Source: Roridomyces roridus (taxonomy: Eukaryota; Basidiomycota; Agaricomycetes; Agaricales; Mycenaceae). From it: a stretch of 64,000 nucleotides of DNA. The notes beneath the pieces were generated by a model that saw only the letters and a list, made by a program, of their open reading frames with translations, searched no databases and had not been told where the DNA came from. Shown here in pieces: positions 47,119 to 59,780 of the stretch. The number at the start of each line of letters is the position of its first letter. Within the stretch, counting starts at the first letter, position 1. The translations under genes and the position numbers were made by a program. Where the stretch lies: the NCBI GenBank assembly GCA_029378245.1, contig JARKIF010000054.1, forward strand, positions 225,258 through 289,257, in the 5' to 3' direction.

Positions 47119-49299
47119 ATGGACTTTGACGGTGACGCGTCAAAGACGGGGGCAACCCATCTCCAGCGCAACAAGACAGAACGGTGGCGTTTGCAAGGCC
47201 TCCAAAAGGTCGAAAGCAAAACTACCGACAATGTCGCGTTCAAGGCTGCTACTCCCAAAAGCATGTTCGAGAAATGGAACATTTGGATGATAAATGAGGG
47301 CCGCATCGGTCTCTTCTTCATCGTGTTTTTGGGACTTCACCTTGTGGCGTTCATCCTCGCGTGGCTTCATTATAGTCTCAAGGACAATTTGAATAATGCG
47401 AGAGCAACGTTTGGGATCACTTTCGGTATGGGTCTTCCTTTTACAGTCCACTTCTCAAGTTGACGACGATTTACTTCAGTCATTGCTCGCTCGGCGGCTC
47501 TGGTTCTGCACGTGGACGTCATCTTCATCCTTCTCCCCATCTGCCGCAACTTCATCTCGGTCATTCGTCGCACTCCCATCGGGACTGTCATTCCTTTCGA
47601 CGAAAACATCACCTTTCACAAGTCCGTTGGTTGGGCTATCGTGATCGGTAGTCTTGTCCACACCCTCGCCCACGTCGTGAACCTATATCACTTGACGATG
47701 GCGGATACCAGTGCCACCACCGTGGGCAAGAAGGTCGCCTTCTTCGTCTACGCCAACTTCATCATCGGGCCCCTCTGGACCGGGTGGTTGATGTGGGTAG
47801 CGCTCGGTATCATGGTCTACTACGCCATAGAGAAGCGTAGGCGTACGCCGAACGGAGGATTCGAGAAGTTCTGGTACACCCACCACCTCTTCATCCCGTT
47901 CTTCCTCTTGTGGCAGTTCCACGGCATGTTCTGCATGATCAAGGCCGATCGTCAGCCCTTCTGCTCTTACAACACTATCGGCGTCTTTTGGGTGAGTTTG
48001 CTGTGTCCCATTCTCCACTTTGTCACTAATTTGAGACACAGCGGTACTGGATTGTCGGCGGCCTTATCTTTGTCTACGAGCGTATTCTCCGCGAAGTTCG
48101 TTCGCGCCACGTCACGTACATCTCCAAGGTCATCCAGCACCCGTCAAAGACCATGGAGCTCCAGATCAAGAAAGAGAAGACAACAACCAGGGCTGGAGAG
48201 TACATCTTCATCAACTGCCCCGAAATCTCCTATTTCCAGTGGCATCCCTTCACACTTACCAGGTCCGCCACTCGCCACTCTACATTACTCTTCGCTCACT
48301 CAATTCGCGCAGCGCTCCTGAAGAAGACTACATTTCGGTCCATATCCGTGTTGAAGGCGATTTCACTACCGCGCTCGCCAAGGCGGTCGGCTGCGACTTT
48401 GAGGGCAAATCATCGAATAAGGCGGGCGAGAGCACTGTTGTGCAGCCGCCTGTCAGCCGTGCTCTTCCTCGGGTCATGGTCGACGGACCGTTTGGCACCT
48501 GCTCGGAGGAGTTCTTGGATTTCGAGACTGTTCTTCTCGTTGGTGCGGGTATCGGTGTTACCCCCTTCGCTTCGTATGTTCCTGGATTCTGGTGGAAATT
48601 ATCCTCTTACATCTCGACTAGGATTTTGAAGCACATCTGGTACCGCATGAACAACTTTAGCTCGGCCAAACCCACTCGGCTCTCAAAGGTCGGTCGTTGG
48701 TTCTTTGCATTGTCATGTCATTTTGAACAACCGACAGGTATACTTTACCTGGGTCATCCGCGACTTTGGCACAGCCGAATGGTTCCACTCGCTCCTCCAC
48801 GCCATCGAAACGCAAGACACGCAAAACAGGATTGAGATCAACATCTACCTCACCGCGCGCATCAAGGAGGACGACATGAACAATATCATCGTGCGTCTCG
48901 TCCTTGCATAGCATGCGAACCTCCGTAATGACAATCCTTTCATATAGGTTCAAGATGTCGGTGCAGAAAAGGACGCCATCACCTCTCTACGCGCCCCGAC
49001 GCACTTTGGTCGCCCGAATTGGGACAAGATATTCACCTCCATCACTGCGAAGCATCCCGAGTCGGATGTCGGTGTGGTACGTCCACCATCTCCAACTCAC
49101 GCCAGCCCTGTGTTAATTTGAATTTCCTGTTAGTTCTTCTGCGGTCCGGCAGCCATCGCCAAGGCGTTGCACGAAAAGTCCAACCAGTACAGCTCGCCCA
49201 ACAACGAAGGCACTCGGTTCTTCTTTGGCAAGGGTATGTCTTGGCTTGTTCGTCGCTGCTCATAAACTAAGGCGTCTCGCACCCTCAGAAAACTTCTAA
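47119..49299 (+). CDS. noxA: NoxA-type superoxide-generating NADPH oxidase
   Basis: Membrane flavocytochrome that passes electrons from NADPH via FAD and two hemes to oxygen; in fungi it drives hyphal differentiation. Starts 'MDFDGDASKTGATHLQ'. Membrane spans with heme histidines: 'GSLVHTLAHVVNLYHL' and 'THHLFIPFFLLWQFHGMF'. The FAD-binding motif 'WHPFTLTSAPEED' is interrupted by an intron after HPFTLT. NADPH-binding motifs follow: 'VDGPFGTCSEEFLDFE', 'VLLVGAGIGVTPFAS', 'IVQDVGAEKDAITSL' and 'FFCGPAAIAKALHEKS'. It ends 'RFFFGKENF' with TAA 49297-49299. No EF-hand region precedes the oxidase core, which separates it from NoxC. About 550 aa, at least seven introns, intact. Confidence 0.93.
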
Positions 49300-49475
49300 A
49301 TGTGTATATTATTAGTAGGGTTAGGGTTATACATTGTCTCGTGCTGGTCATAGGTGTATCATTTACCGCAGATCTGCGATTTATTAGACGCAGCATATCC
49401 CATGGAATGTACATATTTAAGCCTTCTCCGTGCTAAGAAGATTGTACACATCTATCAGAATCGTCTACAGCCACC

Positions 49476-51945
49476 TCACGAAGGGAACGTCCCAAGGGTG
49501 AACAACGTCTGCTTCCCCTTCCCTTTGCCCTTCTTCTTCCCTCCACCAGCAGCCGCAGCCGCATCAACTCCAACCTCCTCAGTAGGAGTCGCAGCACCAG
49601 CACCAGCACCAGCACCCCATGCTCCAGGCCCAAGCGTCGGCGTCCCTAATATATTCTTCAACGACTGATTCCCACTAACAAGAGCCTTGGGACGCGCCGC
49701 AGCCGACGGAGCCAGTTCGGGGAATAACGAATTCGACAGCTTCGGTGCGTTACGTGAAGCAGGCGCACTGGGTATGTTCATCGAAAACGGGGTGACAGTA
49801 GGCGTTGGAGCAGCGTTGAGATTTGGCGGGACGAAGGACGAGGAAGGGGCAAAAGTAGGTTGGGCAGGGCGAGTCGCAGAGCTGCCTGACCACGGCGTGT
49901 TGCGCTGTCCGGGGCGAGTGCCGCTGGTGGAGGCGCCAGCGTTGGTGTTGGATAGGGCGGGGAAACGTTGAGTTGTAGAGGAAGAGGAGGAAGAGGCTGC
50001 CTGGGCAACGCGATCCCAAACTTGCCTCCCGCGCCCAGCTGTCGCATGCTTGGCGTTTAGAACGCGACCACTGGCGATTCCGGCAAAGCCAGAGCCGACA
50101 GAGGTAGGCACAAGTTCCGGGAACTGGCGTCTTTGCTAAAGAGCCACAGTCAGTATTAATCGCAGATTAAGCGAGAAAAAAACACATACCGCCACCTCGA
50201 ATGCACGCCAAGCAGCTAGAACCGCCTCTCGCTGCTCTCTATCACTCTCACCGTCCCCATCCAACAAATCCACAAACCCATTAACAACACTCGACGCCGC
50301 CTCCATCTTGTCGCCTACAATGCTGAACAACGTCGAAATAAGTGCCGCAGCGGTACTCTCGTTCGCCCGGAAAGAACGGATCGCGGCACGGGCGGCGGGG
50401 ACAGCCGTCACGGGGTTCGTGGCAAGGGCAGATAATCGAGCAAGAAAGGCATTGTGTCGTCTGTAAACAAGATGAGATTGCATCAGCCAGAAAAGAATCA
50501 CATACTCGGCGACAGCAGGGTCGACATCCGCGCGTGGGGCAGCAGGCACGGGAGAAATTGACGGAGGCGGAGGAGGCGTGTTCCCTTCGACAGTCAAGGC
50601 AGCGCCAAAGCCTTCGCGTCTTCGCGTTCCAACTCCCGGCGGGCGGGGTTGCGGTTGCGCCTGCACAGGCGCTGGAGGCGGCTCTCTTTCAACCTCTCTG
50701 TCCCTGTCCCTGTCGCGTTCCCTCCCTCGTCCGCGACCTCGTCCTTGTCCAGAACCAGAGTTGTTGGTATGGCGAACTTCATCCCATGCAGCTTCGACGC
50801 GCCTCACATCCCTCCTCGCGCCTTTACCCATCTCCTCGCCGTGATCTTCGACCAGATGCGCCTGGAGGTCAAGTGCACTGCCATAAACGACGAATTTGCG
50901 TGCCAGACAGGAACCGTGTGGGCATGGGTGGTGCGCATTGTTAAAGTGCACCTCGAGGGCAGCATAATTCAGGAAGCTTCCATACACATTAGTAGCTGTT
51001 TTCGAACAAGTAAAAGAAAGGACATACTATTGGTCGCGGACATCGTCCCGTTTACAAACAAAGCACTCCTCGTGCGTCTCGCGCATGTGCGTAAGAGCTC
51101 GTCTCCACTAAAGAAGCACTCGTGGCAGAACTCGCACAAGGGTGGACCCCGCCTTCGATCTGGTCCTTGTTGTCTTTGCCTTTCCCAGCCGATTTATTGG
51201 ACCGATTGTGGGAGAGCATAGAGGGAAGATGCAGAGGCAGGATGTTGGGCGGGTAGAGCGCGTGCTCATGTGCAAAGACCTTTTTGCTCCGAATACAAAG
51301 ATCGCTGGGAATGGCATTAACGAACGCAGGTGAATAGTGGAAGGGAAACGCACCACATGAGTCTGCCGTGAGTAGCGCGCACATGGAGCTTGATGTCGCT
51401 CCAGCTATTCCCGATAAAGTCGCACTCGGAGTCGGGACAATTGAAACGCAGCAGTAGAAGAGTCTCCTCCATCATCTCCTGGCTCTCAAAGTAAATGCTC
51501 AGTTTCGCATCTTTCCAGGTCATCTGGTCGGTCTCGAAGCTGGAAAACAGGGCGTCTGGCGATGCAGTAAAAACCATATTGGGTTGTGGTTCCTATAACA
51601 ATTCAATTCACGCGCCCAAGAAAAGGGTAAACGGACCTTGCAGAATGTGCAGTCGTTTTTCTTGTAAAGCGCGCGCAAACGGAGGGAACAGACATGGCAT
51701 GTCCGGTGGTTACACTCGGCCACGGCGTAGTACTTGACGGGTTCTGCACAGATCCAGCAGACCGCAGTGTCTTCGGCCTGAGTCTCTTCTTCAGCCGTTG
51801 CAGTCGTGGAAGGCGTTTCTTCAATCTTTTCATCTGCCTTGGTGCTGGAACGCGCCGGGCGGTTTTGGCCACTGCGACCGCGGTTGTTTCGCTTGCCAGT
51901 GCCACGCTGGGCACGAGGCTGAGTCTGAGTTGCAACGGTGGACAT
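49476..51945 (-). CDS. HEL2: Hel2/ZNF598-type RING E3 ubiquitin ligase
   Basis: A ribosome-associated E3 that ubiquitinates 40S proteins on collided ribosomes. ATG at 51945. The N-terminal basic region (RGTGKRNNRGRSGQNRPAR) precedes the RING: 'CWICAEPVKYYAVAECNH', 'CHVCSLRLRALY', 'CTFCK'. After introns come C2H2-like fingers: 'FNCPDSECDFIGNSWSDIK', 'VHP' with 'CEFC' and 'CFVCKRDDVRD', then 'HHPCPHGSCLARKFVVYG'. The C-terminal half is Ser/Ala/Pro-rich with a conserved 'FPALSNTNAG' and 'FPELAPSAAARPKAL', ending in a Lys/Gly-rich stretch before TGA 49478-49476. Domain order matches fungal Hel2. About 650-700 aa, intact as far as can be followed. Confidence 0.9.
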
Positions 51946-52189
51946 GGTTTGAGGGGAGAGGTCAATGAGGTGTTGTTCAAAGAGATGAGATCGGGTTACT
52001 AATTCGGCTTTGTTTGTATGGGTCCCGAGGCTGACTCGGATTTGCGGCAGCGTAGGCTTGCGCGGAATCTCTCCACGGGCGAAATCTTCACAATAGCTTG
52101 AACGCGATTCAATTTCCCAAACAACGACGCGACCTCACTCTTGGAATCCCTGGACTGCAATCACCCTCCCACAGCGGCCTCCCATGAAC
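51946..52189. promoter_or_regulatory. HEL2 upstream region
   Basis: 244 bp between the HEL2 start codon (minus) and the 3' end of the nitrilase pseudogene, so it holds the HEL2 promoter and leader. No distinct element recognised. Confidence 0.35.
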
Positions 52190-53189
52190 CTTCAGCTCCA
52201 GCACTTCAGGCCGCCTTATAATGCCCAGCCGCGTCGATCCAAACCTTCACCTCAGCCAGCTCCCTCAATTCAATCTCGGCTTCCAGCATGCACTCCGTCT
52301 CGCTCGTATGCGGCCCTGCCAACACTTCGCAGAATGGATGCACAACAGCCGACCACCCTCGCCCTTCTTGAGCAGAGATTGGCTGCCCAAATCTCGTCCA
52401 TCCAAGCTAAACACCCTCATCGACGTAGCTCGACGCGCATACGACAAACGTCTGGCACATCAAAGCGTGGCTTTTCATCAGCGCCTCGATCTGTATGTCC
52501 GCCACCGCTTCAAACCCCGCCAGCACGCTCAACGCGGGCCAAGCCGCGGCATGGATGTGCTCATTCTGCTCGACGAGGGCCTGTCGTGCGAGGTGCATGG
52601 TGTTTTCCCAACAACACAGACCTGAACGACATTCACACCAACATTTTGCCTCCACAAGCACTCGACACTCACCTCCCAAGTTATACCCATCCCAGTCTTG
52701 TACGTCTTGAGCGTAGCCCCGCTCCCACAAGCCCAAACAGCCCTCTCGACATACGTGGGCTGCAACTGCGATGCACACCCAACAACTCGCCGTTCCCGTC
52801 CACATTGATCTGACTATTAAACAGCGTGAATCCTCCTGCCATGCGTTCCGAGACGCCCAAGCTGATAGCCACGCCAGTCTCCCGACAGCTGATTGGATGG
52901 CCGGATTTCTTTGCCTGGGTTACAACGGATTGCTAGAATCACAAGAGGTTAGATGCCGCAGACTTGAAGATCGGAAACTCACTCACCTCGGCATACAGCG
53001 CAATCGCACCGACTTGCTTGAGCGGGGGATAACACTCGATAAAGTACGGGATATCAGGAATAAACGTCTCGGGAAACACCAGCAATCGTATACCCCGCTC
53101 GCCCGCTTGCCTGATCAAGTCAATCACTTTCTGGGTGGTGGCCTCCTTGTCCATGTACACGGTGCTGCGTGCACCGGCGCTACCCTCAT
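52190..53189 (-). pseudogene. Nitrilase-family gene (carbon-nitrogen hydrolase), pseudogene
   Basis: Nitrilases hydrolyse nitriles or cyanide with a Glu-Lys-Cys triad. ATG 53189 gives 'MRVAPVHAAP', then one base appears lost (about 53160) before 'YMDKEATTQKVIDLIRQAGE'. The Glu motif 'LLVFPETFIP' follows. After an intron 'ISLGVSERMAGGFTLFNS' leads to the Lys motif, where one base is missing in 'HR(K)LQPTYVERAVWACG', so the catalytic Lys codon is lost. The Cys motif 'LCCWENTMHLARQALVEQ' is intact in another frame. A TAG interrupts after 'ASSYVDEGV', and the C-terminal block (AEIELRELAEVKVW, GHYK) contains a further shift. At least four lesions make a functional product very unlikely. Confidence 0.85.
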
Positions 53190-53316
53190 GGTGGGGAATG
53201 GTACGAGGTGGCTTTTGGCAGGTTACGTGTACTAAGAACATACATAGAAATACAATCTACTAAAGATACTTTTCGTCACTTGCCAGTGGAAACAATCCGC
53301 TCCTGCAAGAAATTCG

Positions 53317-56300
53317 TCAAGACCTGCGGTCAAGTCCACCCAGGCGTCCCAACACCGCATCACTCTTGGCGATAATCGGCTTGGACTTGGTCAACAGCGA
53401 CTGCAAATCAGCAGCCATTTCCCCCGTCACTCCCCTCCTCAACCGATCCGCAAGCGACAACGACTGTCTCGGTGCCCTCCTCTCCTCCCTCCATGCCATG
53501 CCCATGACCATCCGCCTGCTGCTGCTGCTCCTCAGTATCCATCTCACTACTCGGATTCACGTCAAGTCAGGCTTGGATAACCACATCGCCAGCTGCGTCG
53601 ACGCGTAAATCAACAGCGCCTCCAGATTCCTCCGCGCAGTCGCCACGCCTTGCCGCACATCCAGCGCATACGTGCCTGGTAAAGACCCAACGTCCGAAAG
53701 ACTCTGCCCAGCCGGCCGATTCACTAGATCTCGCAATACATCCAGGGTGCAATTGCCCAATTCGAGCAGAGTGCCCATGGACGCTGGTTCGCCCAGGACG
53801 ACTTTGGAGTGCTTTAACAACAATAAGCGGTTAATTCACAAGCTTTTGAGTGATTACTCACAGGCACAATCAAAGCTTCATGAACCGGCCAGTCAATCTT
53901 GTCGCTCGCGAGGACCGTGTAGGCTCCACTGATAGTGACCAAAGTCGAGAGGATATTGCTCGAAAGCCGGAAGAGTCGGTGCACCAAATGAGTCACCAAA
54001 GGTCGTTTCAGTGGCTCCGCTGACGGAGGATCCTTGTCAAGAAGCGCCCTCTCCTCACTCGTAATTGGCTCCAACAAACTCGCCAAGGTGATTCGGATGT
54101 GTAATAGCGTAGTTGGAGTTGTTGTAGCAGATGCAGCGCATGCGGAGAAACACACGTGCAAAACATTCTCGACCGCAGGGCTGATATTCGGCCCAACGGT
54201 GCACTCTCGGCAATCGAGTAAAACAAGTTCACAAACCTGCTCAATCTCCTCCAGCAGAGGCAGCGTAATAGCGTCCCCAATCGTCCAAGAGAGAGCTTTG
54301 GCGATTTGATCGCCGTACAACTGGATGAGACCGCTGGCTTCCGCGTCAAAGTATGGTTATGCCGACCCAAAGCCGAAACGACGCCAGAGATGATTCCAAG
54401 CATCGAACAGTAGGTGGTGTGGGCTGGACTACGATGCCCCGGCATTTCTGCAAGTACAACGTCAACCATGCCGGAGCTGATGGCAGCGCTGAGGCAGTGT
54501 TGCCATAGGCGGCAAGAACGCCCTCGCTGGCGAACCTCTCAGCAGCGGAAGGGATGCCCGCGAGCGTCATGTGGAAGAGAAGGAGATGAGGAGCGTATAG
54601 CGGTCGTTTCCGGGGGAAAGCAGGAGGGAAGATCGGACAAGCCAACTAGATCAATGTGGACATACAGGTCAAGGCTAATCCGGATTACATCCGTTTCTTG
54701 ACACCGCGTCAACCACAGCGTCGAAGACGGATTGAGATCCGGGCGAGTGCACTGCTCGAAAACAGACACTAAAACTCGAGATCTCGATCGAGCTCGATAT
54801 CCAATCGACTGCGTGCCAGAGACCATAACCACACGAAGTGCGTCAATGACCCAACACCAGCGTCGCGGTCAATCATGGAAGCGATCCGGAGGCGTTGATC
54901 GGCATTCAGTGTTTTAGGACGACGAGCCGGAGTCCGCAGTTTTTCGCGCAGAAATAGAGGATGAGGAGGAGGGTGCGATGGAAGGGAACCGAGAGGCCGC
55001 CCAGGAAGGATTTTGAAGGCGGCTGAGCCTCGTTCAGGATGATGTTGCGCACATTCTCGACAAGCTCCACAAAAGATCCATCTCCTCCTTCTTCTCGGCC
55101 GTCGCAAACCAAACAACCTCGAGCAGAGACAAGAGAAGCGAAAGTCTTGCTCCGTGGATGGTCGCCATCATATCTCCAGAACGCCTCTCTGCAGCGATAT
55201 CATACGACATGGAAGCTGCACTCGCGATGAGGATGGGCCCAACAGTGGCATCCCCACGGAGGTACGGAACAGCCTTGCGCAATAGTAGTTGCCACGAATC
55301 CGCCAGGTTCGTTTGTGAGTGCGTTAGAGACAAATTCATATTGATCAGATGAAGTTGGGCGATCAGAGAATCGTGATGGTCCACCGAGGTCTCGTACGCC
55401 CGCAGACGCCTCCGGAAAAGAGACGCGGAAAAGGCAAAATCATCTCCAAATTCGCGTTCCTCGATCGGCCGCGAAGACCGCACCTGCTCGATATTCAACG
55501 CGGGGAAATCCGTTTCGAGTTGTTGCGAGAGTTGATCGTACAGCTCCGGATCATACGAGCTCGGTGATGCCTCGGAGAGCAGCTCGCCGAGAGTATCCGC
55601 CGATTTGAATTTGGGTTCCATTTTCGAAAAGCTGAGAGGCTTGGTCTTGGACGCCTCTTTGCTAGAAGCAAAATGGATGCCAATATCGTGCGCGATGATC
55701 TTCAAAGCATAAGACTTGACCAATGTGCGGTACGCATGCATCGAAATGATCTCGTGATGTGTTGATCGCCGAACATCATCAACAACCGCAAATGATCCCG
55801 TCTCGTACTCTGGAAGCGGCCCCAACTCAGAGCATGCGAGCATGGTTATACGGTCCCAGAACTCGGAGCTTTCACGAAGAGCATCAAGGACGCCCCGATG
55901 TTCAAGCCCATGCTGCCAAACCACCTCCAAAAAGCGCAATACAGAGGAAAGAAGCTGCGGATTGAGCTCCCACATCTCATTCCATCCAGCGAGCACCTCC
56001 GTGGCGACATCAAGCGCGCTGTCACGCTTCTCCTCGGACGCAGGCTTGTCTGATATCGCCTTGCCCTTGCCCTTGTGGGTGCGGAACTGCCCAACGACAA
56101 ACAGACTTCCCAGCGCAGGCTCCTCATTCACCGCCAATGAAATAAAATTCCACACCAAAGTGCGCAACGCCATCTCGTCGTACGGATGCTGTATAATCCG
56201 CACCAACGACGCAACGGTAGCTTCAGGATTATTGAGATGGGCAATGATGGTCGGCGGAGAGGGAGATGCCATGGAAAACGACGTGCACAAAGCGCACAGC

Positions 56301-59300
56301 ACTCTCGTCGCTTCAAGCGGTACCACGCTCCCGATGCTTCGATTCTTCACATACAGCGCAAGAACGTCAATAGGGTCGATCTTGGCTGCATACGAGTCAC
56401 GCGAGACGATGCTGTTGGTGATACGGGCGCAGAAGGATTGCTCCAACAAACAAGGCTGATTCGAGCTACGCGAGTTGATTTTGAGGTTGAGGACGATCCG
56501 GGCCAGACGAAGATGCGAGGCCAAGGAGAAGATCAATCTCCTTACGTCACTGAGATGCCTGGAATCGTACAGCAACTCGAGAACCGAGAGGCCGTTGGTA
56601 AGGGAAGAAACCAGAGGGTTGATGGTGGAAGTCGTCGCTCTAAAGAGCCACAGATCCACGATGCCCTGCAACAATTGGCCAAAAGGGAACGTCTTCTGGT
56701 ATAAATTGAGTACAAAAAGTGAAATATTCAAAGAATAACGCACCGAAATTTCCTCATTGAAAACGAGAGGAGCGTGTTTCAAAATGTCATTGTACAAGCT
56801 AGTCACTTGTTGCGCAATATCAAAGCACTCGCCCTTCTGGAGGTACCTCCAACTGAGATGCTCGACCCAGATCTCGGTATGGACGAATCGGATGGCACGA
56901 ATGAGAACCTCTTCCTTCAACTGCTGGAGCCGCGGGTTGTCGGGCCGGATAGACGAAAATGCCTCGAGTGCCAGTTGGCGGACAAGATGGAGTAACGCAA
57001 GCGTCATCGTATACCTCCCGCCAATACGTTCAGACGCCAGTCCCACCGAGGCAAAGCCCACACTACGATCCGCAGTAAAGAGCACCGATGTGGACCGAAT
57101 GTACAGCCAGACACGATGTGCGTATCGTGGTAGCGCCAGAATGGCGGAGAGGACGCTCATAGCGGAAGTAATCAGCGCCGGTTGCTGGTGGTGAGGTGAA
57201 GACAAAGCCTCTTCCAGAATCATCGTCGTAAGCTGGACCAAATCCGGTGGCTGCGCCTCCGTCATGGTATGCGAAACAACAGGTTCCCCCGCTTCCAACG
57301 CCTGCATCAGCTGTTCCGCTTGCGCCGGATTATCTTGAATCAAACTCCGCACAAGGTCCAAAGCAGCAGTAATAGACGCCTCCTCGACGCCTCCACCATC
57401 CATCTCCACCCCAACATCCTCGAGCCGCAGAGTGACGAGTTGCTGCTGCTGCCCAGCCCCACGCCTTGCAAACGAGACGTCCTGGTACGCCCCGCCAGAC
57501 TGAATCCGTCGCCGATTGACATAATCGGTGAGAACTTCCAATATGATTTTCCACCCCGAGTGTGCATGCTGCCAACACACAATCAGCAACTCGGCGCCGT
57601 CGCTGCTCAACAGACGGCCAGGAGAGCCTATAGGGAGCGTAGAGCCTCCAGGAAGCCGTATCTGGCGCTGATTCGCATAACTGAGTCCGATAGACGTATG
57701 CGGATGGCCATATCGTTCAGGCTGTCGCTCGTACAATGCGTGGGGACCGGTGGCAGACGCCAGAGGTACAATTTGCGAATACGAAGAGAGTGTTTCGAGG
57801 TAGTAAAACACATGGCGCGCGCACGAGTCTAGTGCCGCCGCTTGAGACGCCGGTCGTGTTTGTCTGCCCGCGTGAGTCGAGCACAGGGGGTCAGTGTCGA
57901 GGAATCCAGCGCCGGTCATGGCACGAAGGAGTTGGATGAGGGTTTGAAATGGATGGGGAAGCGTGCGCGGGCGACATCGAATATGGCCCGTCGCGCGGAT
58001 GAGACATGCCAGTCGGATTCCCAATATTGAGCACATATCTGAGCCACGGACTAGATCGCCCGTAAGGATCTGATTGTTAAGAAACAATGGAAAGACGCAC
58101 CTTGCTCTCGCTGCGGCCAAACAGGTTTATCCAGACTTGAATGAGAATGTCAAACTGAGGTATTGATTCGACCGGGGTGAGTTCCACTATGGCTATAAGG
58201 AGCCCTGGAAGCGGTGTCAGCTAACATGACGCAAAAAGCGAAGAAAAATACCTTTGAAAACAGACCGATATGCAGTAGCATTCGGATCCGTAACCACAGA
58301 AGCGCGTTTCCACGCAACAGACGCGACGAACAGCGGCGAATTCGTCAAGTAACTAAGCATGAAATCCATCAACCCGACGCTTGGCTGCAAGCACGTCCGC
58401 GTCATGATAACATGCGCAGGCTCTCGGTCTTTCGAGTACGCCCGACTCAGGTGGGGTAATATCGACTCGAAAAACGGTCGATAGGTGGCGGGTATTTCGT
58501 CCAGCTCCGCCACCGCCGCCGCCAATCGAGAGAGCACAAAAGCCCAGGCAATGTAAACGCACGCGTACTGCCCGTTGTCGTTGGTCGTGACCATCTCGTG
58601 TAAGCGCTGTAACGAGCTGGGGGACGCCGTATAAAAGTTCTTGTCCTGCGGGTCGGCGGATATCTCGATGAGGTTGGTCGGATCGGCCAGAGTTTCAAGT
58701 TCGAGGACCTCGAGCATGATGAGGCCCCACAACGCGGCGATGTCCTGGGTTATTTGCAGCGCTTCTTCGTCCATAAGGAGAGCCGCGTTGAGCTGCGACG
58801 CCCCGACGGCCGTATCATACGCCGTTGTGAATATCTTGACAACAATGGGGCCATCGCACTTGACATAGTCCCACATGGCGGCAAAAAGAACCTCGAGGAG
58901 GACGACCTGCTCTGCGCTATTCTGCCTCGTATCTCTTGCCGCCTCGCGAGGATTCCTATGCATCGTTTCCGGCACTCTGTAGCGCGTCTTGCGCACGAGC
59001 TCATCCACCACCTCCTCGGCAAATTTCTGCCCGTCCGGAATGAGTTTCGGCACAAAGCTCGACGCAAACTCGTACAACGGGTCCGCAGGATCTCCATTCG
59101 CACGAAACAGCGGCAAGAGCACACGAAGCACCGACAACCGTTCCGAAAAATAAAACGGCGTGATAGCGGCCAACAACTCGTCCACCAACGAGCTGCTGTC
59201 GTCCTCGCCGCTCTTCCCGTCGCCAACCGAAGCCGGCAGTCCTTTGTTGTATAGAAACGAGCGAAGGAGGATGAGGGCTTGGACTTGGTCGATCTGGAAC

Positions 59301-59629
59301 TTGTTGCTGACGGCCAAGACGTACTCTTTGTCCGCATCCTCGACTCGCAGCGTCACCCCGTCATTCAACACCGCCGCTCCACCGTCAATCTTCTTTTTCG
59401 ACGCGTCTGAAGGCTTGCCAAAGGGTTCTGCGATGTTGCGCAGCTGCTCGAGGCGCGGAGTGACGTGTTCTATAATCTGGTCGATGGTCGTGCCGTCTTG
59501 TTGGCCAGACAGGATGGCATGGAGTTGGGAGTACGATCTGGTTTTGCTGGTGAGAAGAAAGTAACGGAGAGAAAGGATGGTGTCTTACACATCGACGAGG
59601 TTGGAGCGCGTCGACGATTCGCCGGACAT
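53317..59629 (-). CDS. NUP188: Nup188-type scaffold nucleoporin
   Basis: A large inner-ring component of the nuclear pore complex. ATG 59629 (MSGESSTRSNLVDV), intron, then the N-terminal domain with 'SNKFQIDQVQALILLRSFLY', 'LLAAITPFYFSERLSVLRVL', 'LPLFRANGDPADPLYEFAS', 'DYVKCDGPIVVKIFTTAYDT', 'ALWGLIMLEVLELETLADP' and 'QYACVYIAWAFVLSRL' (to 58217). A short intron-rich stretch follows, then a very long exon (about 58030-55034) of alpha-solenoid character, for example 'LLSSDGAELLIVCWQHAHSG' and 'RRLRAYETSVDHHDSLIAQL'. The C-terminal exons down to 53319 include 'LADRLRRGVTGEMAADLQ'. Estimated 1,900-2,000 aa, a normal length. Nup192/205 was considered; the N-terminal block resembles Nup188 better. 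No lesion seen. Confidence 0.75.
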
Positions 59630-59780
59630 GAAAGGTGGTTGAGGTCGAAGGCCGTGATCACAAAAAAGGAAATTGTGGCAATTGTTTGCAGGCAACTATG
59701 TACATCGTATAGAAAATTCAAGTCCATGCATACATCGTAGTCGAGTCGTAATCATAAATAAGATATAGGCATGCAGCTCA

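Noticed and set aside
49312..49332. TTAGGG-like telomeric sequence (tagggttagggtt)
   Set aside because: Only two units in the 3' flank of the NADPH oxidase gene; no array and genes continue on both sides.
55034..58120. The 1028-codon minus-strand frame as a separate gene
   Set aside because: It is the large central exon of the nucleoporin gene; its first codons are intron and alternative-start sequence.
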